From Trichoplax adhaerens (taxonomy: Eukaryota > Placozoa > Uniplacotomia > Trichoplacea > Trichoplacidae): a stretch of 64,000 bases of DNA. This document shows, in pieces, positions 13,539 through 25,940 of the stretch. Under the pieces are notes generated by a model. The model made no database searches and was not told the DNA's origin. It saw nothing but the letters and a program-made list of their open reading frames with translations. The stretch lies in NCBI RefSeq assembly GCF_000150275.1, contig NW_002060961.1, forward strand, positions 1,072,600 to 1,136,599, given 5' to 3'. Positions within the stretch are counted from its first letter, which is position 1; every line of letters starts with the position of its first letter. The translations under genes were made by a program, and so were the position numbers.

Positions 13539-14933
13539 ATGAACGAAATACCTAGTCAAGAAAGCCAACTTATTCGAACTGTTATTATGTCTGTTAGTTA
13601 TTTAATTGTCGTGCTGATCGCTATACCTGGCAATATTTTTATTATTTACGCAATCGTAATTAATCGGAATACATCGATGTCCTCATCGACATTTCGACTG
13701 ATATTAAATTCCGCGATAGCTGATTTGGCTTTTGCTGTATGTGCATTACCATGCACATACATGGAGGACACATATGATAACTGGTATTTAGGTGAATTTA
13801 TGTGCCTAGTCATGCGCTCAACAGCAATTATCTTAATTACTGCGTCTATTCTCTCCATGACATTTATTGCAATCGATCGATGCATTACTATGATTTACAG
13901 TAGCAGCTGGTTACAATCGCGTTGTCGTCTTACTAATAACGCACTAACAATTATTTATGTGATCATCATTTGGTTGATATCGATTGCCACAGCGGTACCA
14001 CAATATACAATTATCGAATATCGCGGCCTAACATCGATTGGAGGACCATTTTGTTACTTTGGTTTAAGCAATTTACGGCGCTTTCGTTACTATTTCCTCC
14101 TCTTTCCGATCATTTGCTTTTTAATTCCAGTAATAGTTATGATATCATGCTATGCTGCCATCGCTTATTACTTATTACGACGTAATCATCAATCATCTTT
14201 AGGCAGTCAACAAAAATGCAATAATAACAGAATTAAATATTCAAATTCAGCACTATCAGCAAATCGTTCAGTTTCTACATCCAAAAAATCGAAAGTCCAT
14301 CAGCGCGATATCAATGTCATCCGAATGTTAATTGCCACAGTAGTAACATTTCTAATCTTTTGGCTGCCCTATAACATCTTCGTTGTCTATTTTAATGCTT
14401 TACCAGAACTCATTGACCAGGCCAGATTTAATAATAAGTATCAATTCATATTAATACCTGTCATGAAATTCTTAGGGTGTTGCCACTGTTGTCATAATCC
14501 TATCATCTATTTAATATTCAATAAAAATTTTCAAGCCACATTTTTCAAGATTCGATGGATTAATTATATGACACGATGTTGCATATCAGCTAGAGTTTGC
14601 AGATCTGTTAACGTACTGCAACCAGGAACGACAACAGCAACTACATCTAATCAGAAATTTAACGTAACTGACGATCGCGATCGACGTTTAACATCGATGG
14701 AAAATATCTGGCGAGATATATGTACATCACATCGTTCAGAGCCTAAAGTATCAAATGCCTACGCTAGTCAATATCATCAAGAATTGCGTAATCAAAATGG
14801 GCTGAAAATGTTGAGCAGCCACGGACAAATGAAATACCAAGTAACAGAATATAATGGAATGCAAGACGAGGAGCTTCATGGCGCATTGCTGAGGGATAAT
14901 TTGGCGAATAGCCAAGATCAAACCGTAGTTTAA
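13539..14933 (+). CDS. Class A (rhodopsin-type) GPCR, peptide-receptor-like, intact single exon
   Basis: 464 residues with seven hydrophobic segments. The family marks are present: GN at 31-32 (TM1), AD at 61-62 (TM2), W82 and C89 in the loop-1/TM3 pattern, C172 in loop 2, DRC at 113-115 in place of DRY, FWLPY at 274-278 (TM6) and NPIIY at 320-324 (TM7). Loop 3 is long (about 215-262), basic and serine-rich. A cysteine pair (347-348) suits palmitoylation, and the cytoplasmic tail runs about 120 residues. It should sit in the plasma membrane and couple to a G protein. The overall look is of galanin/orexin/somatostatin-type peptide receptors, but no ligand can be named. It differs clearly from the other receptors in this window (no FSYPA motif before TM7). 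The frame is open upstream only to a TAA at 13491, with an AG at 13497-13498, so ATG 13539 is the natural start; a 5' UTR exon is possible. Confidence 0.92.
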   Translation: MNEIPSQESQLIRTVIMSVSYLIVVLIAIPGNIFIIYAIVINRNTSMSSSTFRLILNSAIADLAFAVCALPCTYMEDTYDNWYLGEFMCLVMRSTAIILITASILSMTFIAIDRCITMIYSSSWLQSRCRLTNNALTIIYVIIIWLISIATAVPQYTIIEYRGLTSIGGPFCYFGLSNLRRFRYYFLLFPIICFLIPVIVMISCYAAIAYYLLRRNHQSSLGSQQKCNNNRIKYSNSALSANRSVSTSKKSKVHQRDINVIRMLIATVVTFLIFWLPYNIFVVYFNALPELIDQARFNNKYQFILIPVMKFLGCCHCCHNPIIYLIFNKNFQATFFKIRWINYMTRCCISARVCRSVNVLQPGTTTATTSNQKFNVTDDRDRRLTSMENIWRDICTSHRSEPKVSNAYASQYHQELRNQNGLKMLSSHGQMKYQVTEYNGMQDEELHGALLRDNLANSQDQTVV

Positions 14934-16187
14934 GCAAATCTTTTATAATTGCTATAATTCATTAAATCGAGTTGCATTCCACTGAAGCTAAAATTCTATA
15001 AAGTTAATTAAAAGCTGAAGCTGAGCAAAGTTGAACTCTTACGCAAAATCAAAGAATGAAGAATACATATATCAGTAACTAAGGTGGCAACTCTTTCCAA
15101 GAAATACTGTACGTGCAAGAAGCAAAATACATATGATTTCCTGAAAGTGAATTTTGATTAATGATAAATTATTTATAGAAAATCAAAGAGTATTATTAAT
15201 AGCGATGATTTAGCAAGATTAGATTTCTTTCTTTTTCTTAATTCTAAAGTCTGATAAATAAGCTTTCCATTAGTTATATTTGAACTTTTATTTCAGTAAT
15301 ATACTGTACGCGAACACAGAAGTGAAGTCCTTACTTAAGAAAATAGTAACTAAGAATGAATTTTCTCTTATAGCAATAATCTTCTCCCTTGCTAAAGCAC
15401 TATTCCTTTTAATTATTTGTACAATAAATAATCATGATGGATTAATAATTCAGGCGTGATCATCAAAGCTAAAGAAGAGAATGGCACCTTAGAGGAATAT
15501 AATATCCTGATATTTATTGATGAGCATGGTTGAAGAATCAGAACCATAATGGTGTATTGCAAAATTTTCGTTCATTATTATTTCTCACTAATAACTACGA
15601 GACCAGAATCGTCTATTATCACCATAGAGATTCTTTTATATAAATTCTAAACGCACGTGTGTATTTTTCCTAAATAGACATCATATATTGTACCGTACAA
15701 GTAGAAAATTTTCTACGAGTTATTATAGTATAAATTATTGGGCTGCTACAGGTAAAGCAGTATAACAAATTGTAAGTGAAAAGAATGTTTTAGTATAATT
15801 AATTACGAGTAAGACATTTTCTGTATTAGATATTTAAAATTATTGATGAGCAGCTAGAGTAGAGTAAAGAGCACCAAAATAAACTGCATACATTAATAAT
15901 AATTTAACCATCTTTCATAGTTACTTCAACTTCATGAATTCTGTAGTATCCAGTACAGTAGAAATAAAATATCAAGTGTTAATTTAACTTTAAATTTTTA
16001 TCGTCAATATTATAAATTTCTGTCTTGTATATATCTAAATGAATGATATCAAATTAATAAAATATCAAAGGTATTCGTGTGATATAAAAAAAGAAACTGT
16101 AAATGTAATTCTGAAGACTCTCATGGCCAAAACTATGTTATAGCCATACTGACTTTGAATAATTAAGCTTTGTATAACCGTATTTAG

Positions 16188-17076
16188 ACTTTATTAAAAT
16201 TTAATCCCGAGTTCAAGCCACGTCAGTATCTTGGATTCTACAGTGCGGAATGGATACGAAAATTTATGGGGCAGTTCATACATGGGGCTCTTAGACATCG
16301 TACTTTTTATACTTATTGTAAGGCTTATAAACTTGAAATATCAGCAGTCTTTCTAGCCAATGATCATTGTGAAAATATTAGTGCATCTCCTGCAATTGTT
16401 AATAAATTTATCCAAATACCAAACGCACTAAATAGAGCTTTGCTTACGAGTTATTTAAAGCTAATAAATCAATATATCCCAATATTCTACCATTCTATGA
16501 AGAGAATTATGACTAGTCAATGTATGTTTGATGCTTCTTCCTTACTAGAATATCATAACTAAATGAAAGAATATAATTTTCCTGAACTAATCGTATTATT
16601 GCCATAGGACAATACCTTAACAGCATATTATACTTGCGCTGATTGCCAAGAAACGTTTAAAAATTAATATAGAGAAATTAATTTTTTGGCATAAATGATC
16701 TCGTCTTGCTAGAGTTGAATAACATTTTTTGAAGGAGCGAAATTATCATTAATTATCAGTACATAATCAAGATCTTTCTGTAACAGAAGCTTAGGTAAAA
16801 TTGCCTGAGTTACGGAGTGCTGCTGATTTACTGTAATAGAAGAGATGGATATTGGCTGTCGATCTAATAACTAAATGACTGAGATTTATAAAGTAAATTT
16901 TTATTTACATTTGACATTAAAAAGTCCGTTTAAATAATATAGAAGCTATGTTAGCGGAGCTTAATCAAAACCAGTTACTCACGGCAACTCCATTAAGTCG
17001 AGATTAGTATGACAGTGAAGGCTCCTTTGATGAGCCAAAGTTTCTTAAATTTAAATTGAGACAGTTGTCCCTTTAA
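16188..17076 (+). pseudogene. Unidentified coding-like stretch, probably a decayed gene
   Basis: One frame is open for about 124 codons (16188-16562; first ATG at 16266), with a mixed residue composition that includes several Trp, Cys, Pro and His, unlike the Ile/Lys/Asn-rich chance frames nearby. The same frame goes on past TAA and TAG stops with further plausible pieces (for example TAYYTCADCQETF near 16620). At 16948-17076 another piece (MLAELNQNQLL ... SEGSFDEPKFLKFKLRQL) is broken by a single TAG at 17005. I do not recognise the family. It could be a dead gene or exons of an unrecognised one. Confidence 0.3.
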
Positions 17077-18603
17077 ATGAGAAGCACAGCATGGCTATTA
17101 ATGTGTAGTTATCTCGAAAACTGAAGCTTAGGAATGTTTCGCTTTGAATTATAGTAGAGAATATGTTTTGTAAATCGAAATTGCTCGTAAGAACAAAGGG
17201 TTATTTTAGCATTATTCCATATTTCATTATTGGAGGATCATTTTGAAGGGTAAGCTCTTGAAATTTGCACTAATCCTCCACTAATATTCTAGTAGCACAA
17301 AGTGACAGAAAATCACAACCGGAGATTAATGGGGAGGTCTAACTAGCAAGTTAGTTTAAATTTACTGACAAAGACAAAGCCAAAGTGTTCAGTAATACAA
17401 TGGATGATTTATTTAGAATACCTCAAAGTGCTATAGATAATCGATTAATAAGCCACTAAAGTAAATTTCAGGAGGTTATTTTTGGAATCTGAATTTTTAA
17501 TTCGTGCGACAATAATTATAATTAGAAATTGGTATCGGCAAATAATACAATATTGAAGTTTAGGCGATGTAATACTGAATATAAGAAAGTCATTAGAATT
17601 GGTCATTTAAGCTATATCGATTCTATTAAGATATCATTGGTGGCTAGAAATTATTGAGTGGAAACATCGTAACGCTTTTTTAATATTAAAGGGTTTGATT
17701 ATTGTACAGAAGGCTTCCTAAAATTGAACAACCATTTCTACTGTAGATATGCTTGATTTGTTATTTGCTCATATATGGCCTTTTTTTTCTTACATTCTAA
17801 TATACCATTTCCAGGCATTGTGAATCCCATATTGTTGAGTTCTCAGCTAAACTGATCTCGAGATTGTCTTTTTTTATTTGGTTCGGTATTAGTGAAATTT
17901 AAGCAGTTTCACTTCAAAATATATCTACAAGGCTACTTTAAGAATAGAAAGACACGTGAATTAATTTGGTTGAGTTATTGTGATGTAAGTATAAGAAAAT
18001 TTTTAAATTCCTTAGGCTTTACCGTGATTAGCTGCTTATTTAAAAATTATTCTTAGTCAATTAACATGTAAATTTCGTGATAATTAATATAATTACCAGT
18101 ATTGACAGTGATAACATCTATAAAAACTATTATTACTGAAAGTAAAAATTATTAATTAACCAAAGTAAATAGTAACATAAATCATAACTACTATCTCCAA
18201 TCTAAAGCTAAATCTAGCGAAGGACTTGATTACATTGCAGATTTATCTATTGATAACAACTTTTCTCCATATTAAGATTTTTAACAAGGCTAAAATCCAA
18301 TTGCAACACAATACATTTTTAAAGATGACTTTTATGTATTATGTTATATGTACACCATAAATAGCAATAAATTTATTGACAACATTCCGAATATTTAACA
18401 TGGGCAAGTTATATGAAACCTCAAATTTTATCTATTTTACTAGTAATAACAACTATTACTTCAACAAAACTGTGTCTAATACCTTTAAAGTAACTAACAA
18501 TATCAGCTACCGAACTTTCATGTTATATTTAGGATGAAAGGTATACAGGTGTATTTCCTTAATAGAAAATTAATTACTGGCATTCCTTTTCATTGTTATC
18601 TTA

Positions 18604-19029
18604 TTTGAATTTCATGCTCACGTATATTTTAAAATAACAAGGCTAAGATATTGTTTAGTTCTTGCTTACGTGCAATCTACAATCTATCGATTTCATTATA
18701 TGGCTCTTAGAGTCATATTTTCAAAGTCAATAGCTGTTGGACAATGATAATTTCATTATTGCGAACAGGTATAAAGTGATTGATTTATCTACAATGTGTA
18801 GAATAAAATATTTTTCATACTATAGATTACCGTATTATATCATCAACTTAAACCTTGATACTTTAACTAGTGTGGAAAATAATACTTGAAACTTTTCACG
18901 TGAACATCTATATTGTAACTAGGCTAGAGATTAAGGCTGCCTGATGCTGTTCCTGATAATCCTTGTCGATATATCGGATCTAGTAAGGTATTTCTAGCGA
19001 TGCAGTTTTTGCTACCGGCGGAAATTTAA
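18604..19029 (+). pseudogene. Possible decayed class A GPCR fragment
   Basis: Three adjoining open pieces occur in GPCR order. 18604-18744 resembles TM2 sequence (RYCLVLAYVQSTIY). 18746-18886 contains IIANRYKVI followed by a basic loop, reading like the TM3 end with DRY changed to NRY. 18934-19026 contains NPCRYIGSSKVFLAMQFLLP, like extracellular loop 2 with its Cys followed by TM5 with its Pro. The distance from NRY to that Cys (about 64 codons) is close to that of the intact receptors here (49-58). Stops and frame changes separate the pieces. A weak TM7 echo (NNPL then a stop) lies near 19470. The similarity is by eye only. Confidence 0.3.
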
Positions 19030-22000
19030 GTTCTTTGAAGAGATACCGCACCGTAAGTAGTAAAATACGTGAACATATTGATAATTTACTTTCTTATTCA
19101 AAGCCCGCTACGGAAAATTTTCAATGTCTGGTATTTTAAGTGTAATTGCTGCAGTTATCCTTTTCTATAAGTAGTTACTGCAAATTTAAAATTGTACAAA
19201 AGAAGGTTAGTTGTCACTCTCTTGATTCGATAACTAAGGGCTACTATTGAGTACCTAATACTACAGTATTATACAGAGAAATTAATACTAATAAGTTTAT
19301 GTCAGCATGCTTTAACAAAGGACATCGCACTTATAGTCTGTTGAATCATGGCTTTAGAAATTTAATACTTTATAGATATCTTGACAAAAAAGAATCTAAA
19401 TTTTGCTATTAGTTAGCAAAATTTATAGAGTCAGTATTCTCTTTGATAAACATGTCTAAATTTAGATCCCTTTGTTAATAATCCTTTATAATTACAAGGT
19501 CATTTTTAATAATTATGATGTCGATATATTAGTACTGGCCCTAAGTGGAACAGTGGGATAGTCTGTTCGTCGAATGTTCGATAGGAATGCTTTGATGGAT
19601 AAAAAAAGTAAAGGAAGAAATTATTACTTACCCATTGTAGATATGCTTTCAGTAATTAATCATAAAAGATCTTAATCTCTGAAAGGCAACGTAACGACAG
19701 CTATATTTTCTGTTTCAAACCTGGAAATGAATTTTATTGATATGGAGGCTAAGATTTTGCTGTTTATAGAATTGGCAGCAAAATTTTTAGCAGGATTGAA
19801 CACTCAAAGATATTTACTCGTTACTATGTCATCATGTTTATTTATGAAGACTTACCTCGCCTATTTGTTTGTATTCGAGGGTTCTGACATTAATGTTAAT
19901 TGGACGTCGATGGTTACCTTTGACAATGTAAGCATTTTAATCTATCGCACTATATGTGTTTTATTCTAAATAAACTTCAACTTGAATGACTGATGTACGA
20001 TATTGCGATATTGTAGGTAAAGCTTTTCTTTTAGCAATTAAACAAATCAGAAATTAGTATGCTTGAAAATAAAATCAAGACTATTTCTAATCGGTTTATA
20101 TATATATGAAGTAGCCTAATGAAAGCCGATAGTAATAATGTATCCGTTTAGGCTATTTTATTTCGGAGTGATTCTAATGAGGATGATTTTATTACTGATT
20201 GTCAACTATATTTCGTGTGCTAGTCTTTAATAATGCCTATATACGGCTTGTATTTTCTATAGAAGCTTTAAAGGTCAGTATATGCACCAGCAAGACGAAA
20301 ATATCATTTGGGTAAGGACAGTTTTTGATTGACCATATCGAATGGAGGATTATTAAGTGAAAACTGGAAACTATGGATATCTAATATCAATATGTAAATT
20401 ATTTTGTATCGTATTCTTAGTATCGATATGATAATGTGAAAAATAGCGTTAGTCTTATTAATATTAAGCAAATTTATTACGTCAATAAATATTGATAGCT
20501 TGTGCTTTTGTTTCCGGTATGTAGGTTTAGTAATTGAAATACTGGAATAAAAATGGCATTACACACGTTAAATGAAATAATTTTTTACTAATGCGCTTGT
20601 ATATATATACCTTGTCTATAGTTTTGCAATACCTAATATGGTTTGAAGTTTTTCCTGTTAATTTTGATTCGACTAAATATATAGATGATAGATTCCAGTA
20701 AATAAGTTCTTTTCACTCTATGTTTAAGACTATACACTGTATAGTATACAGTACCGTATCTATCTATCTTTGGTGTTTTTACATGGTATAATTGTGACTT
20801 AACATTTGCCAATACTCTGAATTTAACGCATTGAATGTCTAAACGATCAGGTGGTTGATACCCACATGGTGATATATAGTATTTGAACTAAACTAATAAA
20901 AATTGTAGGCTGAAAAAGTATGTACTTATTTTATTCTCGCGGTTTTCATATTGTTACCTAAGATAGATAATAAGTTTCAATCGAATTTTACCGTATGAGT
21001 TAGAACAGTGTTGGTATTTGTATCAACATAAATATAGAAATGCACATGTATTAAAATACGATAGCGTTAAAATTGGGCCATAAAAATTCACAGTGGCAAT
21101 TTTAACTTTTAATTCGAGTGTATCATCACGTTTTCACTATCCTGTTTAGTTTTATTTCAGGTAAAATAAGTATTTAAAAGATATCAAGTAATAATATCGA
21201 TTGAAATAATAAGGATACTGTTCTCGATCAAGTTATTGTTTCACATATGGCTATATGTATGAAAGGTATCTTAGCAGCACTCTTTCTCAGTAGACATACA
21301 AATTTATGACCTTATGTATTTGTTATAATATTGCCTGAGAATACTGAATGACTAATTTCAACTTTGTTCAAAAAAATAATTACGTTTCCAGGCAGTGGTA
21401 TACCAATGACATTGGAAAAGGGTTCTATTGCATTATCCTAGGTTTTAGAAGCAACAGAACGTTATTGAACAGAACTAGCTTTGTTTTAGCTTCACTGTTT
21501 CCGTTGTGCAAGCTACGTCTTTGCTGCTGGTCAATGTCTGATGTTAAGATCATTATGCACGTATTTAGCCGATGGCGGTTAACTGTCTACACGTTGAACT
21601 GTTGCTTGTTACAATAACGCTGGAATTAGCGGCTATTCTGATCTCATTTGCCAACAGCATGCGATGTACTTGTCCCTTTTATGAATCTGATCCCTAATAG
21701 CGAACACTGTGCTGTATATGAGTCTTATAAAATTTTACACCAATCTACTAACGAAAGCGATAACGTTAGTTTTCGTACCATATCCATTACTTTTGATTAA
21801 AGATTTCCAAACTGTGTTACTGTACTAACCTATACTCATTCATCAATTTTATGAGCTTAGTTGTATTTAAAACATAAAAAATTCACGTTTGTATGTATTC
21901 GTTCCTGGAGCAACATGGAGACCGCATTGTTGTATACTTACATTGAAAGTAATGTAAGTGCTACAATAGTTCATTGATCGCCGCATAAATAATCATATTA

Positions 22001-22433
22001 GTAGATCCTTTTGGAGTAATTGGATGTTTACGGCAGATTAATTATTGATAATTTTTAGGAAATTTTTATACGTAAGTATTCTTTCTTTTTGCATGCTACG
22101 TGCATACAGTATGTATTGCTGTTATGCTTGATTATGAAATGAACAGCAAATTAGATTGTCGCAACTGAGACTATTTACGACTACAAAAGTGAATTGAAAA
22201 TTCCATTTATAATTATATTAGACAGGGTACAAGGACAATTTCTGCCTAGGGTCTATTCGGTATTGTTCAATATCCTCTCGGTAATATTATTACAGTCATT
22301 GACTTTATTTATGTCGATATTATACTTTCTAGACAGTATTGTGCTAGGCTTGCAGTTGCAAGCATTGGATGCGTACTGGATAATTATTCCTTTCCTAAAA
22401 GTAAGCTTCTTCCATACACAGTCGGTTTAGTAA

Positions 22434-22453
22434 GGGAGGGTGTGGGGGGGGGG
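22434..22453 (+). other. G-tract with G-quadruplex potential
   Basis: GGGAGGG, then TGT, then a run of ten G. Grouped as four G3 tracts with short loops, this meets the usual quadruplex pattern. It is the only long G run in the AT-rich part of the window and has no repeat context. Confidence 0.7.
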
Positions 22454-24788
22454 AAATCATTGCTTGCATATGAGTTCTACGCGTACAGTAAAAATTCTAG
22501 AATGTCTATCCATTATTACATTCGTGAAGAGGGGTAATACTGTGAAATTCTCTATTTTTCACAAACTATCTAGGTTTTACGTCCAATGTATACAGATTTG
22601 ATTGCTATTGAGGTTAAGAATGATCAAATAGAAAATGTTATAGTGTTGCTATTAAAAATTGATCATTTTGTTTACGTCAAATGGAATATTGATCGATTTG
22701 ATAGCCAAATGTAATGAAATAATTCCAATCAACTTTAAGGAGTTTGGGATTTCACAGATTTGATCTCTTCCATACAATACAATCCTACTGTATTTGGTAG
22801 AAATAAATAGGATTTGCCCTGTAATAAAGCAACGTGATTACAAATTTGTAATATTTATTAATTAATGTAGGAGTTAAGGGGAATTTTCCATCGATTGTGT
22901 TTCACTTCAAACTAATTGTTACGGAAGTATTGTATATTATTCTATTGGGATTACTTGTTATTGACCATATTTTTGACTTTCAATTGCTCGAAAATCTAGA
23001 CCTGGCGTCAACAGTGGCCATCATGGCTGTAATCATAAAGAGTAGTTACTTTCTTGTTTGATGACGTACCTTAGCACCATTTATTCGACGAAATTAACAA
23101 AAGTAGGCCATGTTATTTTCTTCATAATTAATTATTCATATTGGAAGGGAGTGATTAATTAATATGAGTAGAAGACAAGCACATTAGGTCAACAAGATTT
23201 TGTTGACAAAAGCTTATCGCTCTATCATCGATACGAGTACATCATGAATTCATAAATAGAAGAATCTCCTATTGAACGAGGGTGAATAGAAATAAAAAAA
23301 ATTGAAAAAATATTTTTATCATTGCATTCTCTAGGATTTACTGAGCATCTTAATCTAGTCAATTCATTACACTACTGTAAGCACATTATACTTTAATGAT
23401 TTATACCAGTTCAAGAAAATGAATTTATGATTAATCATGTTGAATAACTTAAAATGGTGCACTTTCAAAATTTTCTAGTATCATGAAGAACAAAAAAGTA
23501 TGACTAACTTTAGATAATATACAGCAACGACTAAAACAACAATAAAAATCTAATTATGAAGTCAAAGCAATACGATTGATTCCATTCTATAAATACAGTT
23601 GGGATATTTTGGTAGTTGGTTGATGAATGTGAACAATATTTTATGCAATTTCTTATATCTTGGACATAATCTTAACCATACGACAATAACTGAAAAAAGA
23701 AATTAAATTCAAAGCCTTGCTTTCCAACAGACAAATATGTAGAATTTTAGGACGATACCTTTCGTTGAGATTGATATTTAATCCATATTACGTATAACGA
23801 AAGTGATTTTATAGAGATGTGATATGATACATTATGCGATTATAACCAACATGAGAGAGTTGTTGACATACCCTATACAGTAATTGTAATTAGTTTTACG
23901 TTGTCCTTTACACTACCAATGGAATTATCAATATGTAGACATCAATTTGACATAGGGTCCAAAATATTATGTGGAATATTTCAGAAAAAGATTAATTATC
24001 ATCTGACATGCAAATGTTTAAAATAAAAACAAAGGCATTTGTTTGTTCAAAATGAGAATGATCTTACTAGCAGTATTTTTAAAGCCATGTTTTCTAATTG
24101 AAGACGTCCTATGCCTCCTTGCAAATTACCATCTAACCGATGAAAAGTTGTCTTTTCTACCTAAAAGATAGGCTGACTAGTTGTCGTTTTCTTTTGGATA
24201 TTATTCTTTAACGTTTACTTCGTCGTTCGTGATTGCATAGCCAATCTTGAAATGTTGTAAAATAGGGGTATGTACGGTTGCTGTATACGCCAATGGCACA
24301 TAGATTGCTTAGTCATTGAATTGGTCGAATCCAAATTTTCGAACGCTGTTTTGCGAGTATCGGACTATGCTGTAATAGTCCGAAAGGAAATGGTAATGAT
24401 GTAGTCGATTGGATATCATTACAGTGGATAGATCCACAGCATAGAAAGAAAGGGAATGAAATGTAAGGTATAAAAAAAAGTGGATCAAGATTGCGATGCA
24501 AGATGATAGGCGATTTTCAAGCAGTTCGATTGACATACTGATACAGCATCGATACATTAAGGCGATTTTGAGACTTTAGGTATGGAAATGAAGTTGGTGA
24601 CGCATGGATTGGAAGGTAAAGCAAATTTTCATTTCAACTCAGTTGGCCATCATTTATCGTTTCAACACTGTCCTGATACATGTAGTGGATGTGTTTATCA
24701 CTGATAAGTATTGGAATACGGATTGGCAGTAGTGGCATCTAGAAAGTAATGAGCAAATCAAGACAGAGATTGATTAATGTTGACTAGG

Positions 24789-25940
24789 TTATTTAATGCT
24801 TTTTTTGTTGATTGTGACTGACATGTTAAGGTTCAAATCAGAATAACGTCGAAGTGTACTATCGAGTGTTATACAATGCTCACGTTTGATATCACCAAAA
24901 CGGAAATATTTTAAAACATGGCTTCGCAGATCGGCAGTAAAGAATACGTAAATAAGCGGGCAAACCGCTGGATAGGAAAAGGCGAAATATTGACTGATGC
25001 GTACAACGGTAGCTTGTAAATGTGTAATACGAGTGGATAAATAGAGGGATAGGAAGGTGATTACATAAGGCATCCAAAAGAGGATAAATACACCAACAAT
25101 GATGGCCATACTTCGTAATGCTTTAATATTGCGTATGATGGCATGCGTTGGGGTGGACGAAGGGCCATTCTGAAAGTATTGCTGGCGCCGCGTGTGATCA
25201 TTGACAATAATTAAGATACGTCCATAGACAAAAACTAATACTATAAGGGGAATAAAAAATAATACAGTAAATAATAATATTAAATAGACACGATGTTCGA
25301 CAACGTCAGTTGGTCTTAACTGGACACATCGATGGCTAGAAAATTTCAAAAATGAGACTAAGGGTATAAAAATAGCCAAAATGGGCAAGAACCATACGAT
25401 AGCAATGAAGATCGCCGCTAGTCGTGGAGTAGCACGACGATTGTAACTAAATGGATGCGTTACTGAAACATAACGATCGAAACTGACTAAACAAATGTGA
25501 GAATTTAAAATTAAAATAAACAAGATTCCGTTCATGGGAAGTAGTGTACAAGCAGCAGCATTTCGGCGCAAGTTGAGAATTTCATACAATGCCCATCGTG
25601 GCATTAAATAAGTGAGCGAATAACAAATTGCTGCCACCGCCATACTTGCAATCATCGCATTGGAGACATGATGCAACGAACGATGCAGTGCAATGAGTAG
25701 AATTAACAGGCCATTGGTAGTGATGGTTAAAGCAGAAATAATGGAATAAGTGATTAATTTTTCCACAATGGCCGGTGGTATCGTGGCGGCGATCGTTGGC
25801 GTTGCATTTAGCGTGTTATTGCAAGTTGTCACCATGTTGGCCATACTGTGATTGCTTGTTGATGGAAGATGGGTATCATTGGACCAAGAAGAAATGGTAG
25901 TATTGCTATTCCAATTATTCATCCTGTCGTCATGCATCAA
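24789..25940 (-). CDS. Class A GPCR, intact single exon, with NPxxY changed to CPLIY
   Basis: 383 residues. The extracellular N terminus (about 58 residues) has at least five N-glycosylation sequons (N13, N21, N30, N41 or N42, N45). Seven hydrophobic segments follow: TM1 about 60-85 with N76, TM2 about 95-115, C131 at the start of TM3, DRYVSV at 155-160, C205 in loop 2, TM5 about 218-246, MAIIVGVFILFWMPY at 278-292 (TM6) and ISQYFAFSYPAVCPLIY at 315-331 (TM7). In TM7 the normally invariant Asn of NPxxY is Cys327, while Pro and Tyr are kept. The wording of TM6-TM7 groups it with the receptors at 50.2 and 62.5 kb and the pseudogene at 45.3 kb. It is a plasma-membrane receptor by family; the ligand is unknown. 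Two Met codons start the frame, and Met7 is an alternative. Confidence 0.92.
   Translation of the reverse strand: MMHDDRMNNWNSNTTISSWSNDTHLPSTSNHSMANMVTTCNNTLNATPTIAATIPPAIVEKLITYSIISALTITTNGLLILLIALHRSLHHVSNAMIASMAVAAICYSLTYLMPRWALYEILNLRRNAAACTLLPMNGILFILILNSHICLVSFDRYVSVTHPFSYNRRATPRLAAIFIAIVWFLPILAIFIPLVSFLKFSSHRCVQLRPTDVVEHRVYLILLFTVLFFIPLIVLVFVYGRILIIVNDHTRRQQYFQNGPSSTPTHAIIRNIKALRSMAIIVGVFILFWMPYVITFLSLYLSTRITHLQATVVRISQYFAFSYPAVCPLIYVFFTADLRSHVLKYFRFGDIKREHCITLDSTLRRYSDLNLNMSVTINKKSIK

Larger units (their letters stand above)
14934..24788. other. Intergenic, AT-rich; only relics and fragments
   Basis: Nothing intact was recognised. Items inside are listed separately: an unidentified open stretch at 16188-16562 with coding-like continuation to 17076, a possible decayed GPCR at 18604-19029, coding-like pieces at 21348-22430 and a G-tract at 22434-22453. 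A perfect 11-base inverted repeat (TAAATTTTGCT, 7-base loop) sits at 19397-19425. A short cluster of GTATAC/CTGTAT words lies near 20733-20757, resembling the vocabulary of the arrays at 1-898. The minus-strand open frames at 24309-24557 lie just past the 3' end of the next receptor and look like chance. Confidence 0.6.

Noticed and set aside
13646-14185. Frames on both strands inside 13.5-14.2 kb
   Set aside because: Shadows of the intact receptor gene at 13539-14933.
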